Part shown: piece by piece, positions 1-8,526 of the stretch
How positions within the stretch are numbered: position 1 is the first letter of the stretch
Layout of the letters: the number at the start of each line of letters is the position of its first letter
Source: an uncultured Bacilli bacterium
Lineage (GTDB): Bacteria > Bacillota_I > Bacilli_A > RFN20 > CAG-826
Direction of reading: 5' to 3'
Assembly (NCBI GenBank): GCA_934725985.1
Contig: CAKVCX010000002.1
Coordinates: 372,001-436,000 of the forward strand
Length of the DNA stretch: 64,000 bases
Notes under the pieces: model-generated
The model's input: the letters and a program-made list of their open reading frames with translations, nothing else
What the model was told of the DNA's origin: nothing
Databases searched by the model: none
Program-made: the position numbers and the translations under genes

Positions 1-364
1 AGTCAAAGCAAAGCGCGCTTCTTAACAATGTCCCGACATTCCCTGGGTCTTGGACCCTATCCAAAAGTAACGCTTTATTCGATGAAAACATTTGACTACT
101 TCTTTTTTTGCAAATACCTAAAACCGGTTCTGGATTAATGGAAGTAGACATGCTTTTTATCAATGAATACGGACAAATATGAATTTTACTAGCTTTGTAA
201 GCTCTATTTTCGGTCACAAAAATCTCTTCAAGGCAATCCTCTTGCATAGCCATTTCAAGAAGATGGAACCCCTCGATTGTAAAATAGATAGGGTCGCCAT
301 TGCTTGCAATATTTTTATATCTTTTTACCAATTTATTATCCTTGGAGGAGATTTGATCGATCAT
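1..364 (-). CDS. TrmH/SpoU-family RNA 2'-O-methyltransferase, 3' end outside window
   Basis: Only the first 121 codons are present; the gene continues past base 1. After an N-terminal substrate-binding segment, the translation reaches LLLDRVQDPGNVGTLLRSAL (plus-strand bases 6-65), the first conserved motif of SpoU/TrmH S-adenosylmethionine-dependent 2'-O-ribose methyltransferases. These modify rRNA or tRNA in the cytoplasm. The start is ATG at 364, preceded on the minus strand by an AAAGGAAAG ribosome-binding site, and it overlaps the end of the upstream peptidase gene by 29 bp, so the two are probably co-transcribed. The knotted SAM-binding part is missing, so the rRNA target cannot be assigned. 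Confidence 0.85.
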   Translation of the reverse strand, partial: MIDQISSKDNKLVKRYKNIASNGDPIYFTIEGFHLLEMAMQEDCLEEIFVTENRAYKASKIHICPYSLIKSMSTSINPEPVLGICKKRSSQMFSSNKALLLDRVQDPGNVGTLLRSALCFD

Positions 365-965
365 ACTTTCTTTCCTTTAATAATTTATGTAGGTATTTAT
401 ATTCTTTTTTGTCAATATATCTATAAACGATATCATAAAAGCTAGATGAATGGTCAAAAACAAAATGATGAGCCAATTCATGGATTACGACGGAATCGAT
501 TATTTCCAGAGGATAATGAAATAAAGTCGAGGAAAAAGTCAAAGTATAAGTCCTTCTTGAATTTACTCCATAACGGCTAGACATATTTCGTATTTTGACA
601 TTATAAGAAGGGGCCACGTTCATAATTTTTTCGTAAAACCTAACCCTAGAGACAATTAAATCCAAACAGTTTGATTTAAAATAACTCTCCACTTCTTCCT
701 TATTCTTACCAATAAAAACCTTTTCCCCAAGATAATAAGAGCTTTCTTCGTTATCTTTTTCCTTTTTAATTTTGTAACTATTTAAAATTTTAGGCAGCAT
801 TTTTATAGCAGAAGAGAGAATATATTCATTAGAAACAAAATAAGGGGAAGAAATTTTTAAAGTAGAAGAGTCAATCAACCGATAATAAATGTTTTTTAAT
901 CCGCTTTTTCTTTTAATTTCAACTTTATATTCCTTTCCAAGGTAATTTATACTTTGTAAATCCAT
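336..965 (-). CDS. YgjP-like (DUF45) zinc metallopeptidase-fold protein
   Basis: This 209-residue protein carries the YgjP/SprT-like metal site: HELAHH at residues 162-167 and a third ligand in DHSSSF near residue 172, preceded by the family block SSRYGVNSRRTYTL. Members are small cytoplasmic zinc proteins related to M48 peptidases; the physiological substrate is generally unknown. There is no signal peptide or membrane segment. Transcription probably starts at the ATG itself: a TATAAT box ends exactly 6 nt upstream and no Shine-Dalgarno is present. The rRNA methyltransferase follows with a 29-bp overlap. Family assignment is firm, function is not. Confidence 0.8.
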   Translation of the reverse strand: MDLQSINYLGKEYKVEIKRKSGLKNIYYRLIDSSTLKISSPYFVSNEYILSSAIKMLPKILNSYKIKKEKDNEESSYYLGEKVFIGKNKEEVESYFKSNCLDLIVSRVRFYEKIMNVAPSYNVKIRNMSSRYGVNSRRTYTLTFSSTLFHYPLEIIDSVVIHELAHHFVFDHSSSFYDIVYRYIDKKEYKYLHKLLKERKYDRSNLLQG

Positions 966-971
966 ATAATA

Positions 972-977
972 ATTATA
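972..977 (-). promoter_or_regulatory. -10 box of a predicted leaderless promoter (YgjP-like gene)
   Basis: TATAAT on the minus strand, followed by 6 nt and then ATG at 965. This places the expected +1 at the A of the start codon. No good -35 hexamer is visible. Confidence 0.55.
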
Positions 978-1027
978 ATTCCTTTTTCTTTATTTATAGG
1001 CGTAGTTTCATTATCATTTATGCGTTT

Positions 1028-1786
1028 ATGGAAAAATTATTAATATCAGCTTGCTTAATAGGCAGCAAATGCCGTTATGATGGTAAAGATAACCTTATCG
1101 AAAGTTTATTAGACCTTTCTTCTTATTTTGACTTAGTCCCTTTTTGTCCGGAAGTCGAAGGAGGTTTATCAACACCTAGAGACCCTTCCGAAATAAAAAG
1201 GGGTCAAGTTAAAAATAGCAAGGGAAAAGACGTTACATCTTCATTTTATAAAGGAGCGGAGAAAGCCTATAATATTTGTTCATATTTAGGCATAAAAATA
1301 GCCATTTTAAAAGAGAATTCCCCCTCTTGCGGAGTTCATAAAATTCATGATGGCAATTTTAAAGGCAAAATTGTGGACGGAGAAGGGATCACTACCTCTT
1401 TTTTAAGAAGAAAAGGAATCAAAGTCTTAAACGAGGAAGAAGGTATTGAATTCTTAAATAAATTAAAGGAAGAAGAAAGAGAACGTCTAGCAATTTCCAT
1501 TGAAAAAAGAAAAGAAGACGAGTTAGACAAAGAAATATCTAAAACGAACAAGAAATTTGACGGGAACAAAAACTATAAAAGGATAATTGATAAAAATAAA
1601 AAATTTGAAAGAAAAGAAAATAGGGGAAAACGATATGAAGGAAAAAACGGAAAGTCCTTTTCAAAAAATAAAAACTCTAAATTTACAAAAAATAAATTCA
1701 ATAAATCTAAGCCGAATGAAAAAACAAGCTTTCATGGCAATAAAAGAATAAACAAGGATTATGGAAGAAAAAATAAGGAAAAATAA
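1028..1786 (+). CDS. DUF523 protein with long Lys/Asn-rich C-terminal tail
   Basis: Residues 1-150 are a complete DUF523 (YbbK-like) domain with its conserved cysteines: SACLIGSKCRYDG, FCPEVEGGL and SPSCG. The family is uncharacterised and its Cys pattern suggests metal binding or redox chemistry. Most members end at about 150 residues; here a tail of about 100 residues follows, dominated by Lys, Asn and Phe, of low complexity and strongly basic. That tail may bind nucleic acid or simply be disordered. The last 26 bp overlap the ECF transporter gene in another frame, suggesting translational coupling. TATCAT at 1012-1017 is a possible -10 box that would leave a very short leader. Confidence 0.75.
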   Translation: MEKLLISACLIGSKCRYDGKDNLIESLLDLSSYFDLVPFCPEVEGGLSTPRDPSEIKRGQVKNSKGKDVTSSFYKGAEKAYNICSYLGIKIAILKENSPSCGVHKIHDGNFKGKIVDGEGITTSFLRRKGIKVLNEEEGIEFLNKLKEEERERLAISIEKRKEDELDKEISKTNKKFDGNKNYKRIIDKNKKFERKENRGKRYEGKNGKSFSKNKNSKFTKNKFNKSKPNEKTSFHGNKRINKDYGRKNKEK

Positions 1787-2300
1787 ATATTCCTCGACTA
1801 GAAGCATTATTTTAAGAATGTGCATAGTCGGGATATTTTCTTCTCTATGTTTTGTTTGCACTTCTTTTCTGCAAATTCCTTATGCGGGCGGACAAGGCTA
1901 TTTTAATGTTGGTGATTGCATTAGTTTGCTTATATCCTTATTAATCGGCCCAATAGACGGGATGTTAGTTGGCATGCTAGGCGGATCTTTATCAGACATT
2001 TTTTTAGGTTCTGCTTATTTTGTCCCCTGGACATTACTTGCAAAGGGATTGATGTGTCTAGTATGCGGAGTATTATTCAAAGTATTAAACAAAAGGAAAA
2101 CTATTAGATTTATCGCCCCCTTTCTTGGCTCATCTATCATGGCTTTAGTATACTTATGTAGCTATATATATTTATATGGTTATGGGTCTATGCTAAGCTC
2201 TTGCTTTGATTTGCTACAAGCTCTTCTCGCTTCAATAGTTTCTATTCTTATCTATTTGCCCTTAGAAAAAGGGAGAATCAAGCAAAGGATGAAATTATAA
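1761..2300 (+). CDS. ECF transporter substrate-binding S component
   Basis: A 179-residue membrane protein with about five hydrophobic helices. It carries the S-component signature (GQGYFNVGDC, then IGPIDGMLVGMLGGSLSDIF and a PWTLLAKG segment), as in the PF07155-type vitamin-uptake S components. These bind a vitamin at the outer face and pair with a shared EcfA/EcfA'/EcfT module, which is not in this window. The substrate cannot be read from sequence; flavin, pantothenate or pyridoxine-type relatives are possible. The start at 1761 has AAGGA three bases upstream and overlaps the DUF523 gene by 26 bp. Confidence 0.75.
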   Translation: MEEKIRKNKYSSTRSIILRMCIVGIFSSLCFVCTSFLQIPYAGGQGYFNVGDCISLLISLLIGPIDGMLVGMLGGSLSDIFLGSAYFVPWTLLAKGLMCLVCGVLFKVLNKRKTIRFIAPFLGSSIMALVYLCSYIYLYGYGSMLSSCFDLLQALLASIVSILIYLPLEKGRIKQRMKL

Positions 2301-2525
2301 GCCTTCTTCCTCAACGTCTTCTTCATTTAGGTGCGTTTTTTCTCTTGTTAAATCAAGTTTAGATAAGATTAGGCCAAAACTAGAAATAGAAAGCCCAAGC
2401 AAGATAGATAAGCCACATGAAAAGAAATCATTTTTTGCAAAATAGGCATATAGTCCAAGGATAAGAAAGGCAATGCCTAGGCAAATAGATATGATTTTTG
2501 TTCCTTTTTTTATTTCTTCATTCAT
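2295..2525 (-). CDS. Small two-helix membrane protein
   Basis: A 76-residue protein of no recognised family, with two hydrophobic stretches separated by a short loop (about residues 13-31 and 37-55) and an acidic C-terminus ending EEDVEEEGL. I place the start at 2525 and not at the in-frame upstream codon at 2576, because AAGGAGGT (2531-2538, minus strand) lies at ideal spacing. That Shine-Dalgarno is the 3' arm of a terminator-like hairpin after the sugar ABC ATPase gene. The 3' end overlaps the convergent ECF gene by 6 bp. Function unknown. Confidence 0.5.
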   Translation of the reverse strand: MNEEIKKGTKIISICLGIAFLILGLYAYFAKNDFFSCGLSILLGLSISSFGLILSKLDLTREKTHLNEEDVEEEGL

Positions 2526-2529
2526 AAAA

Positions 2530-2556
2530 AACCTCCTTACAATTAAGTAGGAGGTT
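2530..2556 (-). terminator. Hairpin with U-tract whose 3' arm is the next gene's Shine-Dalgarno
   Basis: AACCTCCT and AGGAGGTT form an 8-bp perfect stem (2530-2537 with 2549-2556) around an 11-nt loop. On the minus strand the stem is followed by a T-run and then ATG at 2525. It looks like an intrinsic terminator for the upstream ABC ATPase gene, and the AGGAGG of the small membrane gene lies inside the stem. Confidence 0.6.
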
Positions 2557-2582
2557 AATAGACATAAAAGATACAAAAATTT

Positions 2583-3899
2583 TTAGAATATGCGTTTTGT
2601 AGAAGTAGTATCGAAGATATGTGCTTTTTTAGCATCGAATCCCAACTTTATCATGTCTCCATTACGGATAGGTTTAGACAAAGGAATCTTAGCAATCATA
2701 TCCACTCCTCCAAAATCGGTATGGATATAGTATTCATGCCCGAGAAGTTCGGCAACATTTACCAATAATTCAACTGGTTCGGTAAGACCTTCGCTTCCAT
2801 CCGAGATATCATGGATATCTTCAGGACGGATACCATAGGCAACTTCGTGTGGTCCTTTTAAGGCAGCCTCGTATTTTTCGACATTGCTTCTTAATCTTTC
2901 GATTCTATCAGAGAGCAATTGATCCCATTTTTCTTTAGCGGATAATTCTTCTTCCAAAGAGGCAATCTTGGTATTGGCTTCTTCAATTTGCTTTTTATAG
3001 AATTCGTCATGGGCCGTTTTGGTGCCTCTTGGCAATGGGATGATGACCTTGCCCTCATTTAAGCTAATCTTGCCGTTATCATAAACACCTTGCAAAACAT
3101 TCATGGCCGGAGAGCCAATAAATGTAGCGACAAACAAATTGGCCGGATGGTCATAAATCTCAATTGGGGTGCCGATTTGTTGAATATAGCCGCCTTTCAT
3201 AACGACTATTCTAGTAGCCATTGTCATGGCTTCGGTTTGGTCATGGGTAACATAAATTGTAGTCGCGCCTAAAGATTCGTGAAGTTTTACTATTTCGCTT
3301 CTCATTTGAACACGCAACTTAGCATCAAGGTTAGAAAGAGGCTCGTCCATTAAGAAGACCTTGGCATTTCTAACAATGGCTCTTCCTAAGGCCACACGCT
3401 GCCTTTGGCCACCTGATAAGGCTTTTGGCTTTCTATCTAAATATTGTTCTATTTGAAGAATTTTAGCAGCTTCATCTACCCTACTTTTGATTTCATTTTT
3501 GGGAAGATGACGAATCTTTAAACCAAAGGCCATGTTATTAAAAACGGTCATATGAGGATAAAGGGCATAACTTTGGAAGACCATGGCGATATCTCTATCT
3601 TTTGGAGTTCTATCATTAGAATATTCACCATCGATATAAAGTTCGCCACGTGTTATATCTTCTAAACCGGCAATCATTCTTAAGGTTGTAGATTTTCCAC
3701 ATCCAGAAGGTCCGACAAATACAATGAATTCATGTTTTTTAATATCAAGATTGAAATCAAAAACGGCTTGGACGTTGTTATCATAAACCTTATCTATGTG
3801 ACGCAAAGAAACATAGGCGTCACTATGATCTGATTCTTCCTGAACAAAAGAGGGTTCTTCTGTTGCAAGGACTTTTTCGACTTTTTTCTTTTTAAACAT
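2583..3899 (-). CDS. msmX: MsmX/UgpC/MalK-type ATPase of sugar ABC importers
   Basis: This cytoplasmic ATPase energises carbohydrate ABC importers and in Bacillota is often shared by several permeases; no permease is nearby, which fits that role. Motifs: Walker A GPSGCGKST (63-71), LSGGQ (161-165), Walker B LMDEP (183-187), H-loop H219, and the C-terminal regulatory domain with GIRPEDI near 356-362. At 438 residues it is longer than the usual ~370 because a Glu/Lys-rich predicted coiled coil (about 296-349) is inserted in the C-terminal domain. AAGGA lies about 8 nt before ATG. The leader region contains a GTGCA/TGCAC palindrome. The exact sugar is unknown. Confidence 0.88.
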   Translation of the reverse strand: MFKKKKVEKVLATEEPSFVQEESDHSDAYVSLRHIDKVYDNNVQAVFDFNLDIKKHEFIVFVGPSGCGKSTTLRMIAGLEDITRGELYIDGEYSNDRTPKDRDIAMVFQSYALYPHMTVFNNMAFGLKIRHLPKNEIKSRVDEAAKILQIEQYLDRKPKALSGGQRQRVALGRAIVRNAKVFLMDEPLSNLDAKLRVQMRSEIVKLHESLGATTIYVTHDQTEAMTMATRIVVMKGGYIQQIGTPIEIYDHPANLFVATFIGSPAMNVLQGVYDNGKISLNEGKVIIPLPRGTKTAHDEFYKKQIEEANTKIASLEEELSAKEKWDQLLSDRIERLRSNVEKYEAALKGPHEVAYGIRPEDIHDISDGSEGLTEPVELLVNVAELLGHEYYIHTDFGGVDMIAKIPLSKPIRNGDMIKLGFDAKKAHIFDTTSTKRIF

Positions 3900-3955
3900 A
3901 TTTTATTCCTTAATCAATTAAAACTTATTGTATTAAGAAAAAAGAAACTTATCTA

Positions 3956-3968
3956 GTGCACGATGCAC
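3956..3968. promoter_or_regulatory. Palindromic candidate operator upstream of msmX
   Basis: GTGCA-CGA-TGCAC is a perfect 5-bp inverted repeat with a 3-bp spacer, 57 bp before the ABC ATPase start and in the 140-bp gap before the PucR-type gene. It has the size of a repressor half-site pair. The regulator is unknown. Confidence 0.4.
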
Positions 3969-4040
3969 AAATCGAATAATATTACAAAAAAATAACAAAT
4001 TACCGAACAAATTTAAATAAATCTCAGTAGCAAATACTAA

Positions 4041-4616
4041 TTAAGAATATTTTTGACTAGTCAAAGAGAAAAACAGTTCTAAAAAAGAGGCATTATGATA
4101 ATCACGGATATCCAAATGAGTTAAATTAATAAATTGATTAAGTCGATACGAGAAAGTGTTTCTATGTACGAAAAGAAGCTCACTTGCCTTTATTGCATTA
4201 CACCCTGCCCTTAAATAACATTTAGCCGTCAACATTAAATCATGCGGAACTGAAGAAAATAAAGAAATCATCGGCCCATAGAAAGAAAAATTTCCATACA
4301 TGGTCATTTTTAGAATCAATTCATTTAAAAAAACGGCTTCATTAGGAAAAATAGATAAGGCTACATTTAAAATAGATTCTTCAAAAGGTCCCACTTCATG
4401 GCAAATAAGCATAGAAAAAAGAACATTTAGATCTTCGTGAAGCAAAATCGGAAGATTATCTAATGGCAAATCATCTTCATCTTCAAAATAAAAATAACCC
4501 ATTCTATCGGAAATGAATTTTATAGAGTTCTTTTCAACCCCAGCCCCTACTAAAGCATTTGCAAAAGAAGGATGGGAGAAATTATTTTGAGCAATGAAGT
4601 AGCAAAATCGTTCCAT
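4041..4616 (-). CDS. PucR-type helix-turn-helix transcriptional regulator
   Basis: A 191-residue protein whose C-terminal ~60 residues match the PucR/CdaR HTH (GCNAIKASELLFVHRNTFSYRLNQ split over two helices, then an LDIRD segment). The N-terminal ~110 residues are a short, unrecognised sensory region, much smaller than in classical PucR or CdaR. It lies directly upstream of msmX on the same strand, so control of sugar uptake is a reasonable inference but not shown. TAAAAT ends 6 nt before the ATG and there is no Shine-Dalgarno, which predicts a leaderless message. Confidence 0.7.
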   Translation of the reverse strand: MERFCYFIAQNNFSHPSFANALVGAGVEKNSIKFISDRMGYFYFEDEDDLPLDNLPILLHEDLNVLFSMLICHEVGPFEESILNVALSIFPNEAVFLNELILKMTMYGNFSFYGPMISLFSSVPHDLMLTAKCYLRAGCNAIKASELLFVHRNTFSYRLNQFINLTHLDIRDYHNASFLELFFSLTSQKYS

Positions 4617-4622
4617 ATAAAT

Positions 4623-4628
4623 ATTTTA
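4623..4628 (-). promoter_or_regulatory. -10 box of a predicted leaderless promoter (PucR-type gene)
   Basis: TAAAAT on the minus strand followed by 6 nt and ATG at 4616. No Shine-Dalgarno is present. Confidence 0.5.
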
Positions 4629-4706
4629 GGCAATTTCCCTTATTTTTTTAAGTTTAAATTTATTCCATAAAATCAAAGAATTATTAGCCATAAACAAATA
4701 AAAAGA

Positions 4707-4712
4707 TAGTAT
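4707..4712 (+). promoter_or_regulatory. -10 box before the ABC exporter operon
   Basis: TAGTAT ends 10 nt before ATG at 4723, with a weak TTAGCC -35 seventeen bases upstream (4684-4689). The leader would be about 4 nt. Confidence 0.4.
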
Positions 4713-4722
4713 CATTTAAAAC

Positions 4723-6513
4723 ATGAAAAGTCTGATTTATGTAATGAAAAAGGGGCTAAAAGGAGTAGAGGCAACTTATTTTTTAAATTTTGTCGCTTTG
4801 TTTTTTATGGTTTTAGCAACCGTTTTTACTTCTTTCTTGTCCAAAGTATTGGTCGACGCTTTATCTTTTGAATTATATAAAGCCGAATATATCGAAAGAT
4901 TTGTAATCTATATTGTTAGTTTAGGAAAAGGCGAACAATTCATCTATGATAATTTATATTGTTTGCCCATAGCCATAGTTATTTCATCTATTATCCTTGC
5001 CTTAGTAACAATAACAAGGAACTTATTGCGTTATAAATCCAGCGCATCAATCAATAAAACGTTGCAATATGGCTTGTTTTGTCATTTGCAAAGGCAACCA
5101 TATTCCTATTTTCAAAAAGCTAAACCGGGGGATTTAATTCAAACTTGTACTAGAGACGTTGACGTTATTAGAAAATTCATGATAATGGAGCTCAACCAAA
5201 CTGCCTATACTTTTTTTATAGTAATTATTTGTTTTGTCATATTGATGGAAATTTCCTATAAATTAACTCTAGTGTCTTTATCTTTGTTGCCTTTTATGTT
5301 CCTTTATTCTTTTTTCCTAATAAAAGAAGTTAGAAATCGATATAGAAAAGCAGATGATTCCGAAGCCATGATGACCGACGATATTTCAGAAAATTTAAAT
5401 TCCATACGGGTTGTAAAAGCCTATAATGAGGAAATTTATGAGATAAATAGATTTGAAGAAAAATTAAAAGATTACGAAAACAAATACAAAAAATGGAGGA
5501 TATTTTCTTCGTTCTTTTTTTCTTCTAGCGATATCTTTATATTTGCCACTTCCGCTTTATCGATAATTTTTTCTCTTTATTTAGTTTATAAGCAGGAAAT
5601 AACCGCTGGTACTCTAGTGGTAGCCTATACCTTTATAAATATGATTGTTTGGCCGCTTCGCGATACTGCGACTATGTTATCTAATTTAGGGCAGGCATTA
5701 GCTAGTGCCGATAGAATAAAAAAATTATTTCTAGAAGAGGAAGAAGATATAACTAAAGGTATAGAGAAAGAAATTCAAGGAGATATCGAATTTAAAAACG
5801 TAAGCTTTTCCTATCCAGATAGAAAAAACCAATATGCTTTAAAAAACATTTCTTTTTCTATTAAAAAAGGCCAAACAATTGCGATTTTAGGCAAAACTGG
5901 TTCAGGTAAATCAACTTTGCTTTTACTTTTGACTAGGCTATTTGATCCAAGCAAAGGACATATTTATTTAGATGGAATAGACATTGAGAAAATATCAAAA
6001 AAATGCGTTAGAAAAAATATAGTACCCGTCCTTCAAGATCCTTTTTTGTTTTCTAAAAGCATTAAAGACAATATAGCCCTTTCTAATGAAAATGCGAGTG
6101 AAAGCGATATATTTGAAGCCACAAAAATAGCCGATTTAGATAAGACGATAGAAGGATTTGCAAAAGGATTTGCCACTCCAGTAGGAGAAAAAGGAGTCAC
6201 TTTATCAGGAGGGCAAAAGCAAAGGGTTGCCATAGCTAGGACAGTCTTATCAAAAGCTAGCGTCATGATATTTGACGATTCCTTATCTGCAGTAGATTCA
6301 AAAACTGATTTAAACATAAGAAAAAGGCTTGCTAATTTAGACAAAAAGACCACGAAAATAATAATCACTTCAAGAATCAATTCAGCTAAAAGTGCCGATA
6401 AAATCATTGTTTTAGACCAAGGAATAATTGAGGAAATGGGCACGCATAAACAATTAATAAAAAACAATGGACTTTATGAAAAATTAGCTAAAATCCAAGA
6501 AAGGAGGCAATAA
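4723..6513 (+). CDS. ABC exporter half-transporter with degenerate ATP site
   Basis: A 596-residue transmembrane-domain plus nucleotide-binding-domain fusion of the MsbA/LmrA/BmrC class. About six membrane helices precede an NBD with Walker A GKTGSGKST (~390) and signature LSGGQKQR (~494). Walker B reads MIFDD (~515), so Asp replaces the catalytic Glu, and the switch His is replaced by Ser (TSRINS, ~550). This is the pattern of the non-catalytic site of heterodimeric exporters such as BmrCD and TM287/288. It lies 1 bp before the second half-transporter. Substrate unknown: drug, lipid or peptide are possible. Confidence 0.88.
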   Translation: MKSLIYVMKKGLKGVEATYFLNFVALFFMVLATVFTSFLSKVLVDALSFELYKAEYIERFVIYIVSLGKGEQFIYDNLYCLPIAIVISSIILALVTITRNLLRYKSSASINKTLQYGLFCHLQRQPYSYFQKAKPGDLIQTCTRDVDVIRKFMIMELNQTAYTFFIVIICFVILMEISYKLTLVSLSLLPFMFLYSFFLIKEVRNRYRKADDSEAMMTDDISENLNSIRVVKAYNEEIYEINRFEEKLKDYENKYKKWRIFSSFFFSSSDIFIFATSALSIIFSLYLVYKQEITAGTLVVAYTFINMIVWPLRDTATMLSNLGQALASADRIKKLFLEEEEDITKGIEKEIQGDIEFKNVSFSYPDRKNQYALKNISFSIKKGQTIAILGKTGSGKSTLLLLLTRLFDPSKGHIYLDGIDIEKISKKCVRKNIVPVLQDPFLFSKSIKDNIALSNENASESDIFEATKIADLDKTIEGFAKGFATPVGEKGVTLSGGQKQRVAIARTVLSKASVMIFDDSLSAVDSKTDLNIRKRLANLDKKTTKIIITSRINSAKSADKIIVLDQGIIEEMGTHKQLIKNNGLYEKLAKIQERRQ

Positions 6514-6514
6514 T

Positions 6515-8437
6515 ATGGCAAAGTTTGCATTCGAAGAAGAAAAACTCCCCGAAAAATTAAATTTATCCGTTTGGAAAAAGGTTTTTCGTTACGGTTTAAA
6601 AGAATGGAAATTGCTATTAATTTGTTTATTGTCTACTCTTGCTATCACCTTCTATGATTCTAGTTTTGTCCCGGTTATGAATGCCGGAGCAATTAACGCA
6701 AGCAAGGAAATTAGCGGCCTAAGCTCTATTTTTGATTTACAAATTAACGTTACTTTTATTTTTGGCATTAAAGCAAGCCTACCTTATTTAGGCTACATAA
6801 TAATATTTATCGCTATGATTTTGTTTAGATCGGTAGCTATTTTTATTTTATTTTATTTTCAAAACATTGTTTCAATGAAGATAATGACTAATTTAAGAAG
6901 AGACAGTTTTAAAAAGATTCAAGAGTTGCCTTTCTCTTATTTTGACAAAAATTCTTCAGGTTGGTTAATTGCAAGAATGCAAAATGATACCTCTTCTTTA
7001 GGAGATGTCTTGTCATGGAACGTCAATCAAATAATTTGGTCGCTTTTCGACTTAATATTTACCATGATAACCATGTTTAGCGTCAATTATTTATTTTCGT
7101 TTGTCGTATTGGCCTCCATCCCTTTAGTAGCCATCATTGTTCCTCTATTTGAAAAAGAAGTATTACTAAGACATAGAAAAGCAAGAAACGCCTATTCTTT
7201 TTATGTTGGCTATTTAGCCGAAACTATTTCCGGGGCTAAAACAATCAAAACCTTATCTAGCGAGGACAAAGTAGAAAAGGAAGCTAATGAAATTACCGAC
7301 TCCATCAAAATAAAAAGATACCGTGCCCATAAAGTAAATGGATTTCTTCAACCTATATTGACTACTATATCCTCTTTGACCATAGCCATAATCATTTCTT
7401 TAGGGATTTCTAATCTTTTGTCTATAGAAGAAGCTAGTTTAACCGCGACCATAATTTTGTTTATAGGATTTGTTTCTTCCATTTATAGCCCATTGCAAGG
7501 ATTAAGCGAAGTCTTTTCTGAATTCATGGCTAGTCAAGCCGGGGCAGAAAAACTAATGCAGCTGTTAGAAGAAAAAGTCGAAATAGTAGATACAAATGAA
7601 GTAAAGAAAAAGTATGGAGATATTTTGAATCCTAAAAAAGAGAATTACATTACCTTTAAAGGAGAAATAGAATTTAAAAACGTTTCATTTTCTTATATAA
7701 AAGGCAATGAGGTTATCCATGGCCTAAACTTAAAGATAAAAAAAGGTACATCTTTAGCAATAGTAGGCAAAACAGGATCAGGAAAAACCACTACGGTCAA
7801 TTTATTATGCAGGTTTTATGAGCCTACAAAAGGAAACATATATATTGATGGAGTCGATTATAAAGACTATGGATTGGGTTGCTTAAGGTCAAATATAGGC
7901 TATGTTCAACAAAATCCTTACCTCTTTTCCGGAACCATTCTAGATAATCTTCGTTACGGGAAAAAGGATGCGACTATTGACGAGGTAAGGCAAGCTTGCA
8001 AAATTGTTGGCATCGATGAATTTATTATGTCTAGTCCGGATGGATATGAAACAAAATTATCTAGCGGAGGACCTTCCTTGTCCCAAGGCCAAAGACAATT
8101 AATTTCATTTGCTAGGGCTTTATTAAGAAATCCAAGAATCTTAATTCTAGACGAAGCTACTTCAAATATTGATACCATTACCGAAAAAAACCTACAAGAT
8201 GCCTTGCTAAAAATAATGAAAGGAAGGACTTCTATTGTCATTGCCCACCGCCTATCAACAATCATTAGCTGTTCCCGTATTGTAGTCTTTGATGAAGGGA
8301 AAATAATTGAAGATGGCACCCATAAAGAATTAATGGAGCAAAACGGAGCTTATAAGAAACTATATTTAGACCAATTCCGTTATTTGAATATAGATGAGCA
8401 AGAAGAATTAGATGCAAAAGAAAAGAATTTTAATTAA
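6515..8437 (+). CDS. ABC exporter half-transporter with intact catalytic residues
   Basis: The 640-residue partner of the preceding gene: six predicted helices and an NBD with Walker A GKTGSGKTT (~418), signature LSQGQ (~522), Walker B LILDEATSNID and switch AHRLST. It supplies the catalytic Glu and His that the partner lacks, so the pair should form one canonical and one degenerate ATP site. AAAGGAGG lies shortly before the ATG, and the two genes are separated by 1 bp. The acidic C-terminal end (DEQEELDAKEKNFN) lies beyond the NBD. Export substrate cannot be inferred. Confidence 0.9.
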   Translation: MAKFAFEEEKLPEKLNLSVWKKVFRYGLKEWKLLLICLLSTLAITFYDSSFVPVMNAGAINASKEISGLSSIFDLQINVTFIFGIKASLPYLGYIIIFIAMILFRSVAIFILFYFQNIVSMKIMTNLRRDSFKKIQELPFSYFDKNSSGWLIARMQNDTSSLGDVLSWNVNQIIWSLFDLIFTMITMFSVNYLFSFVVLASIPLVAIIVPLFEKEVLLRHRKARNAYSFYVGYLAETISGAKTIKTLSSEDKVEKEANEITDSIKIKRYRAHKVNGFLQPILTTISSLTIAIIISLGISNLLSIEEASLTATIILFIGFVSSIYSPLQGLSEVFSEFMASQAGAEKLMQLLEEKVEIVDTNEVKKKYGDILNPKKENYITFKGEIEFKNVSFSYIKGNEVIHGLNLKIKKGTSLAIVGKTGSGKTTTVNLLCRFYEPTKGNIYIDGVDYKDYGLGCLRSNIGYVQQNPYLFSGTILDNLRYGKKDATIDEVRQACKIVGIDEFIMSSPDGYETKLSSGGPSLSQGQRQLISFARALLRNPRILILDEATSNIDTITEKNLQDALLKIMKGRTSIVIAHRLSTIISCSRIVVFDEGKIIEDGTHKELMEQNGAYKKLYLDQFRYLNIDEQEELDAKEKNFN

Positions 8438-8526
8438 GAAGACTAAACTTTTATTTGTTAACTCTTTAGTTTGCCTAAATAAAGTTTTAAAATAATGAAA
8501 CCAAGCTTGAGGAGGTTTGGATAATT

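Noticed and set aside
179..445. Plus-strand 88-residue hydrophobic frame
   Set aside because: It is antisense to the rRNA methyltransferase and YgjP-like genes, both of which have clear family motifs. Hydrophobicity follows from AT-rich composition.
2526..2576. Longer start for the small membrane protein (93 residues)
   Set aside because: The ATG at 2525 has an ideal Shine-Dalgarno, while the extension overlaps the hairpin and adds a segment that is not needed.
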